From contig NC_062974.1 in the NCBI RefSeq assembly GCF_023078275.1, forward strand, positions 26,386,110 through 26,450,109: DNA of 64,000 bases, in the 5' to 3' direction. This document shows positions 21,625 through 32,923 of the stretch, piece by piece. The first letter of the stretch is position 1, and the number at the start of each line of letters is the position of its first letter. The position numbers were made by a program, and so were the translations under genes. The DNA is from Leguminivora glycinivorella. Its lineage: Eukaryota; Arthropoda; Insecta; Lepidoptera; Tortricidae. The notes below the pieces were generated by a model. That model was not told the DNA's origin, ran no database searches, and saw only the letters and a list, made by a program, of their open reading frames with translations.

Positions 21625-22051
21625 ATTTTTATCGGTACCTATGAATTTGTCTGTGCACTGTATAGACAACTAACATTTCTTGTAAATGTAAAAAAAGGTT
21701 TGTTGTCTATACAAGGTGGTTCAGTAGGATTAAAGGCCGAGCCACGCCAGATACGTGTACGTAGACGTGTGCGTGGCGTGCGCGCTGTAAAGTACGAATC
21801 TTCAAAAGAGATGATACACCGCTAGACACACACGGGAAACACGTCACACAAGCGGTGTAATCTCTAATAAGGATTCGTCATTTACACCGCGTACGCTACG
21901 CGCACGTCTACGTACACGTATCTGGCGTGGCTCAGCCTTTAATCCTACTGTACCACCTTGTATAGACAACAAACCTTTTCTTACATTTACAAGAAATGTT
22001 AGTTGTCTATACAGTGCACAGACAAATTCATAGGTACCTACCGATAAAAAT
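21625..22051. repeat. Long near-perfect palindrome
   Basis: Two arms of about 200 bases separated by a loop of roughly 27 bases (about 21827-21853). The left arm has TTTTTATCGGTACCTATGAA, TGTCTATACAAGGTGG and GATACGTGTACGTAGACGTG; each recurs inverted in the right arm. The open frame at 21541-21825 is arm sequence and has no domain. Confidence 0.9.
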
Positions 22052-22442
22052 GCAGGTTGCTAGGACCAGTTCCAAGAGAGTTTGCCTAGAGTTGAAACTG
22101 GGATCCGAAACCTGGGTCACCCAGCATATGGAATGGATGCTATGAGCGGTGAAAATTGGTGAATCTGAAAGTAAATAAAATAATTATATAATTTGTTAAA
22201 AAATATATTTCAACGATCCTTAGTGCAAGACTTTGTTCATATATTCGTCAGTGTTAATAGAACCGTCCTTCATTTCGTCCAAAATTTATATTTTGCAGAA
22301 TTTTTCCACTTTTGTTCCACAGTATGGCATGGGTCACAGGAAACTTGCAACCATTGTAAATCATCTGAAAAAGACATTAAAATTTCTATGAATAAATTTT
22401 ACATTAAGTAATATTCTACGTCCACTTCAGATATATATAAAG

Positions 22443-23212
22443 ACTGTCCACGATAAAAAGTGGTCATATATAACATGGTAAATCTTGAGAATAATGAGAA
22501 TTTATAAGCAGCATGTTTGTCAAATAATTTGTAGATATTAAACTACATTATAAAAATACAAACAAATTATAAACTTTAGGTGGCCTATGAATTTTAGCAG
22601 TATGTATCTCATGATAACAATATTTTTTTGTACAGTGTCTTCTTGCAGTCTTTAAGTACAACAGTTTTAATGACAAAAATATTTTTTTAATGTTTAATTA
22701 TAATAGCCAAAATATACCCTATTACATACTGATTTTACGATAGTAATAATTTTTCTGATTGTAATCAGATTAAGAAAGTACTGAGATTTTCTAACTTTGC
22801 TGAATTCGAATTTTTGACACTTTTTGGCTCTCCATACAAAAACAACTGTCAGTGCTTGGAGTAGAAAGTCTTCCTGACTACCAAAAGTCGAAATGAGTTT
22901 CAAAAAGTATTTTTTTGTCTGCTAAGATGTCATTCTAATGTGTGTAAAACAGCTTATAAAAATATAAGTATTTATAAAATTGTGCCAGGAAGCGTGTGAA
23001 GTTTGTTAAAAAACACTGTACAAGAAATGAAATGCTTGATGGTATACATTCGGCGAAACCTCAGACACACTAAAGCATTATAAGGAATAGCTTTAATTAT
23101 TATATAGTTTTATGTATACAGATTTATCAAAATATAATATTGCTTCAAAATGTGCATTCAGGAAGAAAGATTTATCATGTTATGTATGACCACTTTTTAT
23201 CGTGGACAGTCC
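22443..23212. mobile_element. DNA transposon relic with about 45-bp TIRs
   Basis: The left end has GACTGTCCACGATAAAAAGT followed by GGTCATATATAACATG; the complement of the right end repeats this with two mismatches. The interior of about 680 bases is AT-rich with no intact frame. It sits inside the larger copy 1-specific block. A Tc1/mariner-type origin is possible but unproven; I cannot define a TSD. Confidence 0.7.
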
Positions 23213-24391
23213 TTATTAGTTCAGTATTTAGATTTTGCCCACGTAATGTCGTATGAATTTGTATGCAATGTAAAATGAATACAACATTAAATGCCTTTTT
23301 ACTCACCATTCTAATTATCTACTAAGTTCTACATGTACGGTATGTGACTCACCTGCTTTTGCCAACTCTGCCATCTCCCATCCTTGCAAGAGTTTTTGCA
23401 CCTCTTCATCCATTTCCTAAAATGGAAACTACCAAACGAATGGATAATACGTAGTGAGTACGTTTAACGATAAATAATATAACCTATTGCGATCCGCGTC
23501 CACGCGTGATCTCTCATGACACGTAAATGGCCGCCGACCACGCCGCAAAACATTGCGTTTCGTTACACAAGCAAAACATTTATTTATGCGGACAATATTT
23601 TTGTTATAACAATTATTTTTCGGTGTATATTACGAGAATATCATTGTTATTTTTTACAAGAGGCGCAAAGTAAAATCAACTATACTGCTATAGCATTCAC
23701 TAAGATATACAATGGTACTTAAACATGGCGTTTCGTTACAAAAACGAAACACATATTTATACTAACTAAATACTTTTTCAACAGAACTATTTGTTCACCA
23801 GTATACATTACGAGAATATTATTGTCATTATTTACAAGAGCTGCAAAGTAATACCAACTTATAAAACAGTCATATCAACTATACTGCGATGGCATTCGCT
23901 ACGATACAAATAATAGAGTTGACAGCGATGCGTACATATTTATACAAACTTAATATTTTTAAATATAACTCTTCGTTGAGTTTACATTACAAGAATATTC
24001 TTTTTATTTCTTTACGAGAACTACAAAGTAATGGCAACGTATAAAAAAGTTACAGGAAGTATACTGTGATAGTAACCGCTAAGATTAAGATTGTAAAGAT
24101 AATTTTTATTTTTTTGGCATTACAAGAAGCTTCTTGTTAATAGAATTATCGTAACCTTTATTCTATTAGTTGTAAATAAAACTAGAGTTCTCGTATATGT
24201 AATTCAAACAGAACTGTTTAGTGCATATTAATGTTTGCTTAGTTCTATTGAATTCAAAATATAGTAAACGTAACAATACAGTTGTTTTTATTACGAGATT
24301 GTAGTATCAGTTACGATAAATCTATTTTACTAAACGTTCTAGTATTGTAGTATTGTTAAAATATTTTTTCCGTGAATACATTTATTTTCCC

Positions 24392-25659
24392 TTGGGTTGG
24401 GGAAAAAATAATTTCGGTGGTTTCTAGTAGATGGTGTTAGAGTCCTATGTCTCTAGTAATGATTATTCGGTGATGTCATACTATAGTATGTTTAGAAGTT
24501 TCGAGTCTATGGAACATTCTAGAGTGCGAATTAGCGTCATTTGTTTACTCATTAAAAAAATATTGCGAATTGATCATGGAGATCCCAGAAGGCCACTTTC
24601 GTCACATTTTGCTTTTTTATTTCCGGAAAGGAAAAACTGCAGCCCAGGTTCATCGGAAATTGTGCAGTGTTTATGGTGATGACTGCTTAAGTGAACGACA
24701 TTGTCAAAATTGGTTTGCTCGATTTCGTTCCGGAAACTTCGATCTTAAAGATGAACCTCGCCCTGGTCGGCCAACCGTTGAAAAAGTCGATCAAATTCTT
24801 AATGAAATCGAGGTAGATCGACATATTTCATCTCGTGACATTGCTGTTAATAAACTAAACGTCGACCGTGAAACAGTCTTGAACCATTTACACAAGTTTG
24901 GATACCAAAAGAAACTCGATACTTGGGTTCCGCATGAACTAACATTGAAAAATTTAATGGACCGAGTTTCCATTTGTGAATCCCTGTTGAAACGAAACAA
25001 AATCGAGCCATTTTTGAAACAAATGATTACAGGCGACGAAAAGTGGATCATTTACGACAACAATGTGCGAAAGAGATCGTGGTTAAAGCCCGGAGAAACT
25101 TCACAAACAGTAGCGAAGCCCATCTTGACGCGAAGGAAGGTGATGTTGAATGTTTGGTGGGATTGGAAGGGTATAGTTTATCATGAGCTGCTCGAATCTG
25201 GCCAAACCATTAATTCGGATGCGATTGAAGCAGGCGATGAAAAATAATCGGCCAGAATTGATCAACCGAAAAGGCGTTATCTTCCATCACGATAATGCTA
25301 GACCGCACGCACATATCTTTAGTGACTTGTCAAAAGCTGAGAGAGTTTGGCTAGGAAGTTTTAATGCATCCACCGTATAGCCCTGACCTTGCCCCATCGG
25401 ACGATCATTTGTTCCGGTCTCTGCAAACTTATTTTAATGGTGTCAATCTGGTTTCAAAAGAGGCTTGTGAAAATCACATGGTTCAGTTTTTCGCCCAAAA
25501 TCCTCAAAAACAGTGACGGAATTATGGTTTTACCAGAAAAGTGGCAAAAGGTAATTGATCAAAATGGCGCATATATCATTGATTAGTTTTGAAAATTTAT
25601 ATTAATAAATTAACTTGGACTAACATAATGAAACCGAAATTATTTTTTCCCCAATACAA
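24392..25659 (+). mobile_element. Second mariner, different lineage, copy 1-specific
   Basis: The left end is TTGGGTTGGGGAAAAAATAA. The complement of the right end is TTGTATTGGGGAAAAAATAA, matching at 25 of about 27 positions. The right end is followed by TA (25660-25661); the left end is preceded by CCC rather than TA, so the left junction is not a clean mariner target. It carries a broken plus-strand transposase. TIR and protein differ clearly from the mariner at 15501. Confidence 0.85.
24576..25587 (+). pseudogene. mariner transposase, frameshifted and partly deleted
   Basis: The frame from about 24576 encodes the DNA-binding half (FYFRKGKTAAQVHRKLCSVY, NWFARFRSGNFDLKDEPRPG) and the first catalytic block (WVPHEL, MITGDEKWIIYDN, KVMLNVWWDWKG). 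After TINSD (about 25222) it leaves the true frame: the second block, FHHDNARPH, is in another frame (about 25285-25310). A further shift precedes the third block HPPYSPDLAPSDDHLF (about 25367-25415). The C-terminus ends VLPEKWQKVIDQNGAYIID in a third frame. The three catalytic Asp positions are recognisable, but no single frame joins them, so the gene is dead. Confidence 0.9.
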
Positions 25660-25669
25660 TATTAACTCA

Positions 25670-25811
25670 GCTGTGAAACAAAAAAAAACTAAATCTATAT
25701 CGGTTCATCTGTTTGGGAGCTACGATGCCACAGACACACACACACACAGACAGACCAACAGGCAGATACGTCAAACTTATAACACCCCCGTTTTTGCGTC
25801 GGGGTTAAAAA
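25670..25811 (+). repeat. Family T repeat, partial
   Basis: Starts within the family at CTCAGCTGTGAAACAAAAAA and ends GTCGGGGTTAAAAA. Copy 2 (46540-46768) has the full-length repeat; here the first part is replaced by the mariner right end and its neighbours. Confidence 0.7.
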
Positions 25812-25850
25812 GTGCAGATTTTTTTATACAATAACCGATTTGACGACCGG

Positions 25851-26065
25851 TCTGGCGCAGTCGGTAGTGACCCTGCTCGCTGCGCCGCGGTCCCGGGTTC
25901 GGAGTCTCGGTAAGGGCATTTATTTGTGTGATGAGCACATATATTTGTTCCTGAGTCATGGATGTTTCCTATGTATATATTACCTACCAGTAGTTCCCAC
26001 AACACAAGCCTTCTTGGAGTTTGCCGTGGGCCTCAGTCAATCTGTGTAAGAATGTCCTATAATAT
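25851..26065 (+). mobile_element. SINE-B, tRNA-derived
   Basis: The head starts CCGGTCTGGCGCAGTCGGTA (A box region), with a B box-like GGGTTCGGAGTCTCGG carrying changes from consensus. The body and a TATTTATTTTC tail follow. Counterpart at 46801-47030. Confidence 0.82.
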
Positions 26066-26282
26066 TTATTTTCTTTATTTATTTTATATTTATAACAATT
26101 TATGAATGAGTGTTAATCGTTCATACGTAAAAGCTTGCGGTTGAAAACATTATTGACTCAGTGCGACTCACACAGTTAATAAAACAAGGAAATTGCATAT
26201 CACAAGTTATACAAGTAGCTCTGTCCGTGACCAAGTCCGTAAAAAAAGAGGATTGTGTTACAATGCGATGGGAGTATTATAG

Positions 26283-26520
26283 AGAGTTACCGTCGAAGTA
26301 AAATGTGTAATCACAGTGCATAGACTGCCATCTCTTGACACAGGCTTAAAACTTTTGAACCTCAGGTTTGACAATTTGGCCCATATTCTTAGCTTGATAT
26401 GTTTTAAAATGTCAAATATTAATATTAGCGCCATCTAGCTGAGCGTACCCCGTGTAATGCCATCTAGGCCACCGTACCTTTTTCAGTATGGTACTGAGGT
26501 ACGTTTTTTTTAGACTATAT
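26283..26520 (+). repeat. Family U repeat
   Basis: Longer copy with GCGCCATCTAGCTGAGCGTA and CCATCTAGGCCACCGTACC at its right. Copy 2 has the same repeat at 50724 with family Z inserted at its right edge. Confidence 0.7.
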
Positions 26521-27779
26521 CTATCTATACGGAGTTATATATGTCTTTGACTGAACGGAGTGAAGGATTTTATAATTTAATCATGCAAATAGCGGTTCTG
26601 AAATACAAATTCTGAGCGTAGTGCGGGCTTCAAGTGCGACCTTCCACGGTGGAAATAATGTTGGTTACACGTTAATGTATATATTTTACTCGTTTTCATA
26701 TAAAGTTTAGGAAATGTTCCTTAATATTACAAGACTTTTAAATACACGTAATAAAATGTGCCTTAAAAACATCCCTTTTAATAGAATTACATATACACAT
26801 ACAAATATTCTCATTTACAATATTATAGTAGGAAAATAGTAGCGGAAAACTGCGTAGCAACAGCGATTATTGATAGGAAAAACCGTTGCTGTCGCTATGC
26901 CAGTTTAATGAGATTTGGCAGTTCCCACGGGTTTTGTCAGTGAAAATGTGACGTAACTAACCAATTTTTGCACGTTATTACGTAAGAGACATATTTCTAA
27001 TAATATTGTGTATGTATACAGAATGTAATATTTATAAACTAGTAATATGTTATATTATGAATTATTTTATAGTTTAGCATACAGCGTGTAAATCTAATAC
27101 GGCCGAATCTCTTAGTAGTGGTTAGTATAGGTTATAAGAAATGTAATTTGATAACTTTTAGAACTGAAATTAGAATGTTTGTCATACAAAATATTTCGGC
27201 CCGCAATGTAATGCAAACACACTTGCGTTAAACGCTCGTTTACAGTTGTCTTTAACTGTCATCGCAATTAACCATGGTTACCTATACAGTAGTACCTACA
27301 TGGCTGCTGAGGAAATTTTTAATAAATAATTGTGGGGTAAAAATAAAGTGTAATTTAAAAACACTTAAATTGGATCTGGTTTAATTTAAGGCCCGTGTAA
27401 AGCTTACACACTGGATAGGTAGGCTACAAACACAACTTCGTGTACAAAAATGTTATGCGAAAGCATATCGAAGTAGGCTCTAATATCAAAACATAAATAT
27501 TCTTTATTTTACCTTTGTCGTATAAAACATGGATAAAAGCGCGTTTTGCACCTACGCATTTGGCAGATATTTAGTAGTACTTGTTAAGTTTGAAAAGGTT
27601 GAGGTACCTAAGGAAAGTGATACTTCAAATTTGGAAGTATATTGGCATATCTAACGACGAATCGTTAAAAAGTAAAATCTAAAAATGCTTGCTTTATGAA
27701 TCACGCCGTCGCCGCGTGTAGTGAATTTACTTTTGCGCTAGTTTTTTATAAGGCATTCAGCGACAAAACATTTCACTTT
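26521..27779. other. Intergenic DNA, no gene seen
   Basis: Aligns to about 51500-53095 in copy 2 apart from one hAT-like insertion there. A small hairpin near 26850-26925 (AGCAACAGCGAT against GTTGCTGTCGCT) is the only local structure noted. Confidence 0.45.
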
Positions 27780-27968
27780 AAAAAATTAAAATTTTGAAAA
27801 ACCCCACATAGTGGACCGATTTTCATGAAACGTTGGCTAAGAACACTCCCGACTAACTAAATCGGGTCATCCGTTCGGGAGCTACGATGCCACAGACAAA
27901 CAGACCGATAGACAGACAGACACATCAAACTTATAACACCCCGTTGTTTTTGCGTCAGGGGTTAAAAA
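27780..27968 (+). repeat. Family T repeat
   Basis: Same landmarks as at 17694, with an internal deletion around the AACTAAATC segment. Shared with copy 2 at 53100-53292. Confidence 0.72.
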
Positions 27969-28106
27969 CATCGATTTAAATTTTAAGTGCCTTGAATCAA
28001 TCCCATTTGCCTGTATTGTTCGTTCGTCTGTGCAAATACCTACTAACTTTATGTAGGTACTTCGTGTTTATTTTGTAGGCTAAGTGTATTACAATAAAAA
28101 ATATAA

Positions 28107-28275
28107 AAACACCAGCCTCCAAGCTGTGGTCAGGGCTGCAGGCTGCAGAGCAGAGAGAGGAACCGCCGAACAATCCGCGCCGTGGCCATGACTACCGTCT
28201 TCTCCATCTGACTCTTCAATCCACCTAGTGAGATTCTCTCAATATGTTGGTCGAGACTTTTCGATAGTTGTGTGT
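28107..28275 (-). pseudogene. LINE ORF2 C-terminal fragment (KSLDQH...RRFLSL lineage)
   Basis: On the minus strand the sequence reads KSLDQHI, then MEKTVVMATARIVRRFLSL, with a shift between the two segments and a stop soon after. The same lineage is better preserved at 39592-39835. Allele in copy 2 at 53435-53600. Confidence 0.65.
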
Positions 28276-28318
28276 TCCATTTTCGAAAACTTTACGCTGT
28301 GGCGGCGAACAACTTTTT

Positions 28319-28680
28319 CGTGACACGGTACTCGTGTCATACGGGCATATTTTTATTTTCTTGTTTGTTTTACTTTTTCTTCCAAATGTGGGAGTGTTTG
28401 TACTTTTTCTACTCAGAATCATGTACTCTTTTGATTCCGTAGGAGAACAAAATGTCTCACAATTTTTTTCCACTGAGTTACAATTTCTCATACAACTTGT
28501 TTGATCGTAACGTAACTCAGGGGAAGACAAAAAATGTATGGAAATTTTGGGACATTTTTTGTCTCCTAGTAGAATCGAAAAAGCTCATGATTCTGAGTAG
28601 AAAAAGTGCAAAAAAATCCAGAAAAAATATGCCCTTACAGCACATGTAAAAAACCATGATGACACGGCTCCCGTGTCATC
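28319..28680. mobile_element. Foldback MITE, family Q type 2
   Basis: The outer ends GACACGGTACTCGTGTCAT and GACACGGCTCCCGTGTCAT are each partly self-complementary. Inside, CTACTCAGAATCATGTACTC and the inverted GAGCTCATGAT-like TCATGATTCTGAGTAG pair, flanking GGAGAACAAAATGTC and its partner. The same plan as type 1 with diverged sequence. Allele at 53642-54004. Confidence 0.78.
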
Positions 28681-28993
28681 CACACAGAAACGGTAAAAGC
28701 TCACAATTCCAACTATCAACATACCTAATTATTCTACAAACCCGATAAGTGCGCATTCCTACACACATTATATCCTCCATATCACTCATACCAGCACATT
28801 ACATGTATATTCATGAGATATTAGCGCATTACTCATGAATCTCATGATACCAAGGTCTCTAGCCAAAATGACAATCGTTAACGCTTCAGTGCTAACGATA
28901 CGCATCTGGATCTGTTCCACTCACAGATATAGGAAGGAAGGAGATCGGAAATGCCGGGCGATTAGTACAGAATACGCCTGTTGCAAGTACTTG

Positions 28994-28994
<1 letters not shown>

Positions 28995-29038
<44 letters not shown>
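28995..29038. repeat. (AC)n microsatellite, short allele
   Basis: 22 uninterrupted AC units. The copy 2 allele at 54309-54445 is about three times longer. Confidence 0.97.
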
Positions 29039-29040
<2 letters not shown>

Positions 29041-29088
29041 TTGGACGCTCCTATTGCACAATACACGCGCATCTATTCACTGTCTGTG

Positions 29089-29204
29089 TACAGTCAACTA
29101 ATTGGAACCCTAGGCCACTCTACAACCATGTCAAAATGACAAGCAGTAAGAGATTTCAAACAATCTGATTTAAAACGTCACTATGACATAGTTCTACAGT
29201 GGTT
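29089..29204 (+). repeat. Family P MITE, right end lost
   Basis: Has the left terminal repeat (ACAGTCAACTAATTGGAACC) and the whole interior of the palindromic MITE at 34379, but stops at CTACAGTGG without the inverted right end. Confidence 0.7.
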
Positions 29205-29453
29205 GCCTGTACGTCTGAATGACCAGCGAGTCGTGTCATCACGCACGCACACAACGATAACTTTATGCTCAATGAGCTAACAACTGCGACACATCCGCCG
29301 GCGACGTGTCTGCTCTCTAGTATTATATCCTCTGCCAATACAGAAGAGTGAGAGAGTTAACTACGATACTCGTACGCCACGGAGCAACTTATTTATTTAT
29401 TTATTCGTATGGCGCATTGACAAATAATAAAACATTTTACACAATATATATAG

Positions 29454-29613
29454 CAGGCCCCGTAGCCGAATGGCATTTCTCCGACGCCAAACGAAAGCGA
29501 TACGCCGCTGGCTCTGTCGCGCCAATACGCAAGCGCGATAGAGATAGATATCTACTAGCGCTTCGTTTCGTGAGCGTTTCGTGAGCGATTGTGCCATTCG
29601 GCTAGCCACCCTG
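29454..29613. mobile_element. Family O MITE, copy 1 only at this site
   Basis: The ends pair: CAGGCCCCGTAGCCGAATGG at the left and CAGGGTGGCTAGCCGAATGG as the complement of the right. The interior contains CGACGCCAAACGAAAGCG and its rough inverse. Copy 2 lacks it here (54855-54865) but has the same family at 40735, where copy 1 lacks it. Confidence 0.88.
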
Positions 29614-31098
29614 AACTAATTATAAATCCACATTCGGGGTCCCAGGCCACGGGAGATTAGGGTGGTTCACGAATGTATGGAGAAAAAAAAAGGTTTTTTA
29701 TTTTCGCTCCACAGGTTTTTTCTTGTTCCATTATGATCAAAAATTGATATGTACTAAAAATTAGCTTCTTATTGGCTCATTTAGAGGTTGCTATGATTTG
29801 CAAGTAGGAACCCATTAGTATGGAAGTCTAAAATTTTCAAATTGTAAAATCAGCAAATATGACCGACGCAATGCAAGCAAGACTCATTTTGGAATTCGTG
29901 TTCCGGTGTGACGTACCAAGTCACATTTAGTGTTTTTAGACATCAAAATGCTAAAAAATGCACAAAAATTGGCTAAAACAGTTTATTGTTGACTTTAAGG
30001 CTACAGGTTCAACCTAGTCCATCAACATCGCTCAAAAAATAAAGTCCAATAATGTTAACAAGACCTTCGCATCGACCCATAGTCAAACGGGTGTTAAGAA
30101 GTGTATATTTATCATTTACAAATATCTTTATCATTTTTCTGCCCAGAATTGTGGTCTAGATTTGATAAAACGTGACCTCTCCCTGTAACGGTTATAATAT
30201 CGTGAAAACAACTACCCTTTTGAGGTAAAATGTAGACAAGTTACAGTAGGGGGGGGGTCCTGGAGACAGGAAGCGGCGGGTAGCTTGAACCATTTTATGA
30301 AAAAATTGCCAAAATGAAAATATTTGTTTTATTAGTAATCCTATGACCTAACGATACCTATTTGAACATGATATGTGCATGCTTTTTCAGAAAGTTCAAC
30401 TTATACACATATTTTTGTCGATTGGTGCCTTTTCACAAAATTAAATAAAAAAAATAAAAAAAATACGTCCAATTTACCCTGCTAGCTATTAATTACTTTT
30501 ACACTTCAAAAAAAATCAACGATAATTAAATCCTTTATAAATTTCTTAAGGCTTAAACATTTTTATTTTCAGTAACGCAAAAATTTATTAGGTACAGATT
30601 ACGTTTGATACGAATACAATGTGCGAAGTAGTTGCTTAACTATGTTTTAATATCTGAATTATGTCTAAAGTACCTCTAACTTCGTTTAAGGCAGGTTTCA
30701 TGAACGTAGTTAATATGAGAAACTCTAACAAACTTAGTTTTACTACCTACCTACGATAACCTACAAACGGTGGTAGTTCCTATTACACCTAACTCGTTAT
30801 AAAGTTTCATGGTTTTCCTACGCACGACTTGTTCTAAGATACTTCATTACTTACTAAGATGCTATTGTCTGTCTACATTATAATATAATTCACTCTTCAA
30901 ACTTCTTCCCGATTTCTATATTCCGCTGAATATAGGTACATAGTTTGCAAAATTTACTGGTAAAATTTCTTTCAACGTAAGATATAAAAATTACGTGAAA
31001 ATCAATGACTTGCTTAAAGTTCCTTCTCTTAGTATAAGAATTACTTTAATAGGTTTTTTTATTGTGCAATTATTAAACTCCATTTTTCCTTGTTCCAG
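29614..31098. other. Noncoding DNA upstream of the exon
   Basis: Probably intron or intergenic. It includes a GGGTGGTTCACGAATGTATG stretch, a G9 run at 30249-30257 (G18 in copy 2), and a polypyrimidine-rich end leading to the exon. No other exon was recognised. Confidence 0.5.
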
Positions 31099-31597
31099 GC
31101 TTTCAAGCTGTTCAAAAGAAGCAAAAGCCGCAAGAGCGCCCGCAACCGCATCTCGCCGCTCGTCCGCTCACTGCCATCATACCCGGCACCGTCGACGCTC
31201 GCTCAGAGATCCACATCCAACGCTACTGCCCTTGCAGAGGCTTCCCTGCCACCTCTCCGCATCCCTAGCGAAAGTATCGATGGATACAGTAGCTGCAATA
31301 GCTACGACAGTTCACCGAAACGAGAGCTTAAGCTGAGCTACGAATGTGGATACAACTGCGCGCGATCTGGATTCAGCATATGAGTCGGCTAGAAGTAGCC
31401 CGGCTAGAAGCACCGGTCTGCTATGCCACAGTCACATATTTTAACGTTAACGATACAGCGAAGATAGTAGCAGTATCAGAACAGAATACACGCTATTAGA
31501 TTATGATGTGGAAGACGATGAGATATGGACGGGGACTGGAGGAGAGCGCGCAGAATCTTATCAACGAAAGCTTGGAGCTGGTTAGCACTTTTTATGA
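31099..31597 (+). pseudogene. Unidentified host exon, frame-broken copy 1 version
   Basis: The same exon as 59890-60372, behind the same TTCCTTGTTCCAG splice acceptor. Relative to copy 2 it contains many small changes, mostly one-base insertions that double a neighbouring base: an extra G in CAGAGGCTTCC, CACCGAAAC for CACGAAAC, TCTGGATTC for TCTGATTC, AGAAGCACC for AGAGCACC, GGGGACTGGAGGAG for GGGACTGAGGAG, and extra T in CTTTTTATG. No single frame survives beyond short stretches. This pattern, within 1.8 kb of a contig end, looks like poor long-read consensus rather than natural decay. Confidence 0.8.
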
Positions 31598-31875
31598 ATT
31601 AGTTTTAGCTAAGGTAGATTTTTTGTATGATATTATAGTTTGTTTTTGGATTAGCTTTAATAATAATTTTAATTGTGGTATGATCTTCATATATGAAAGA
31701 AAACGCTGGGAGTTTATCGATCATATGAAAAAAGGTATAAAAAGAAAAGAAACGAATTACTTTGAGTATAATAAGAACTGTTTACGAGTAGGTAGATATA
31801 TAAAGTTATTTTTTTGAAACCACATTAACCAAATAATATATTCCTAAAATCAAACATATATAATATATAGTATGG

Positions 31876-32485
31876 TACAGTCGTATGTAAACATACGTAT
31901 CTGAACACGCCTCTATTGGGGGCATTTTCAGAATTTGGGACCCCCCAATTAACAAAAGTTGTCAACAAAAATTAACTCACTGTCAGTGTGAGATAACTAA
32001 GCATGAAATTTCAATAAAAATATTGTTTTCAGTACAGATGGTGTTTTTTTTACGCACTAGTGCGAGAAGTGGTTCATTATATGCCAGGTGGAAACTTTGG
32101 AGCTCATCTGTACTGTAAAAACGTCGTACGATACACGTGCGAAAAGGAAATTCTGGAACTCGTGTCGATTTATAACACTCCCTTCGGTCGTGTTTTAACT
32201 TATCGCCACTCGTTTCGAGACTTCCTTCTTTACGCACTTGTATCCTAATGTACTATTTTCTATTAAATACATAAACTTAAAGCGATAATCTATATTTAGA
32301 ATGTGAAAAAAGTAAATTTTTAGACGAATTTTATGCTTAATTCGTCACAAAACTGACATCAATTGTTTTTAACTTACGCTTTGATTTGGGGGACCCAAAT
32401 TCTGAAAATACCCTATTTAGAGGCGACAAGGCGTGTTTAGATATTTTTGCGCGCCTCTGCCGCCACATACATGTATCTGATGGTG
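31876..32485. mobile_element. MITE-like element with GAACACGCCTC ends (intact allele)
   Basis: The left part has TCTGAACACGCCTC and GCATTTTCAGAATTTGGGAC. The right part has the inverted GACCCAAATTCTGAAAAT and AGGCGTGTTTAGA. The interior includes CACTAGTGCGAGAAGTGG and CGCCACTCGTTTCGA. The copy 2 allele (60655-61640) is interrupted by a LINE tail. Confidence 0.65.
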
Positions 32486-32823
32486 GCTGTCCAGCATCAA
32501 ATATTTGTAAAATAGAAATCTAATTTTACTGTACATTTTTCACTATTTTCTTGTATTGTTGGGCTATAGATGGCTATTCAATCTAGACAAATACAAAATA
32601 ATGTATTTATGTTTGTGTAGCGATATATTGCGTCTACCAAAGTTTGTGTGATATCATAAAGTATTAATTATATGTTAGTTTTGTGACCACTGTGCTGCCT
32701 AATGCTGGACAAAACCATATCATTAATATGAATCATAAAATACTTTAAATTACTCCATACGTTTGTAAATAAATCCTACAATATCAAAGAATTTGGCTCT
32801 GGCATAATTTATATGTAACGCCA
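32486..32823. other. Contig-end sequence, no feature seen
   Basis: Aligns to 61630-61966 with scattered small differences and ends at the gap. Confidence 0.6.
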
Positions 32824-32923
32824 NNNNNNNNNNNNNNNNNNNNNNNNNNNNNNNNNNNNNNNNNNNNNNNNNNNNNNNNNNNNNNNNNNNNNNNNNNNNN
32901 NNNNNNNNNNNNNNNNNNNNNNN
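32824..32923. other. Assembly gap, 100 Ns
   Basis: Exactly 100 N characters, the conventional size for a join of unknown length. Confidence 1.

Larger units (their letters stand above)
21016..24376. mobile_element. Large copy 1-specific TIR-like element, unknown class
   Basis: Bases from about 21016 have no counterpart in copy 2. The possible ends are short: CACACGGAGAAAAAAG at the left and the complement of TATTTTTTCCGTG at the right. Inside the left end, ATTACTAGA...TTCTTGTAAAGGT units repeat about twice (21188-21300, 21360-21446). Inside the right end, a unit of about 175 bases repeats three times (about 23555-24095) with TTACGAGAATAT and AGTATACTG-like landmarks. Two further inverted-repeat elements are nested within. 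No transposase was recognised, so a nonautonomous or decayed element is likely. Boundaries and class are uncertain. Confidence 0.5.
7087..32823. repeat. Copy 1 of duplicated locus (suffix of left contig)
   Basis: This block matches 32924-61966 in order and orientation, interrupted by copy-specific insertions. Its last bases (ATATGTAACGCCA) stop exactly at the N gap, and the same string continues uninterrupted at 61966 in copy 2. The arrangement is a dovetail overlap of two contigs. Confidence 0.93.

Noticed and set aside
23555..24095. CRISPR-like array
   Set aside because: Three degenerate units of about 175 bases lying end to end, with no short constant repeat and unique spacers.
24570..25247. 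Functional mariner transposase
   Set aside because: The frame departs from the family after TINSD, and the last two catalytic blocks lie in other frames.
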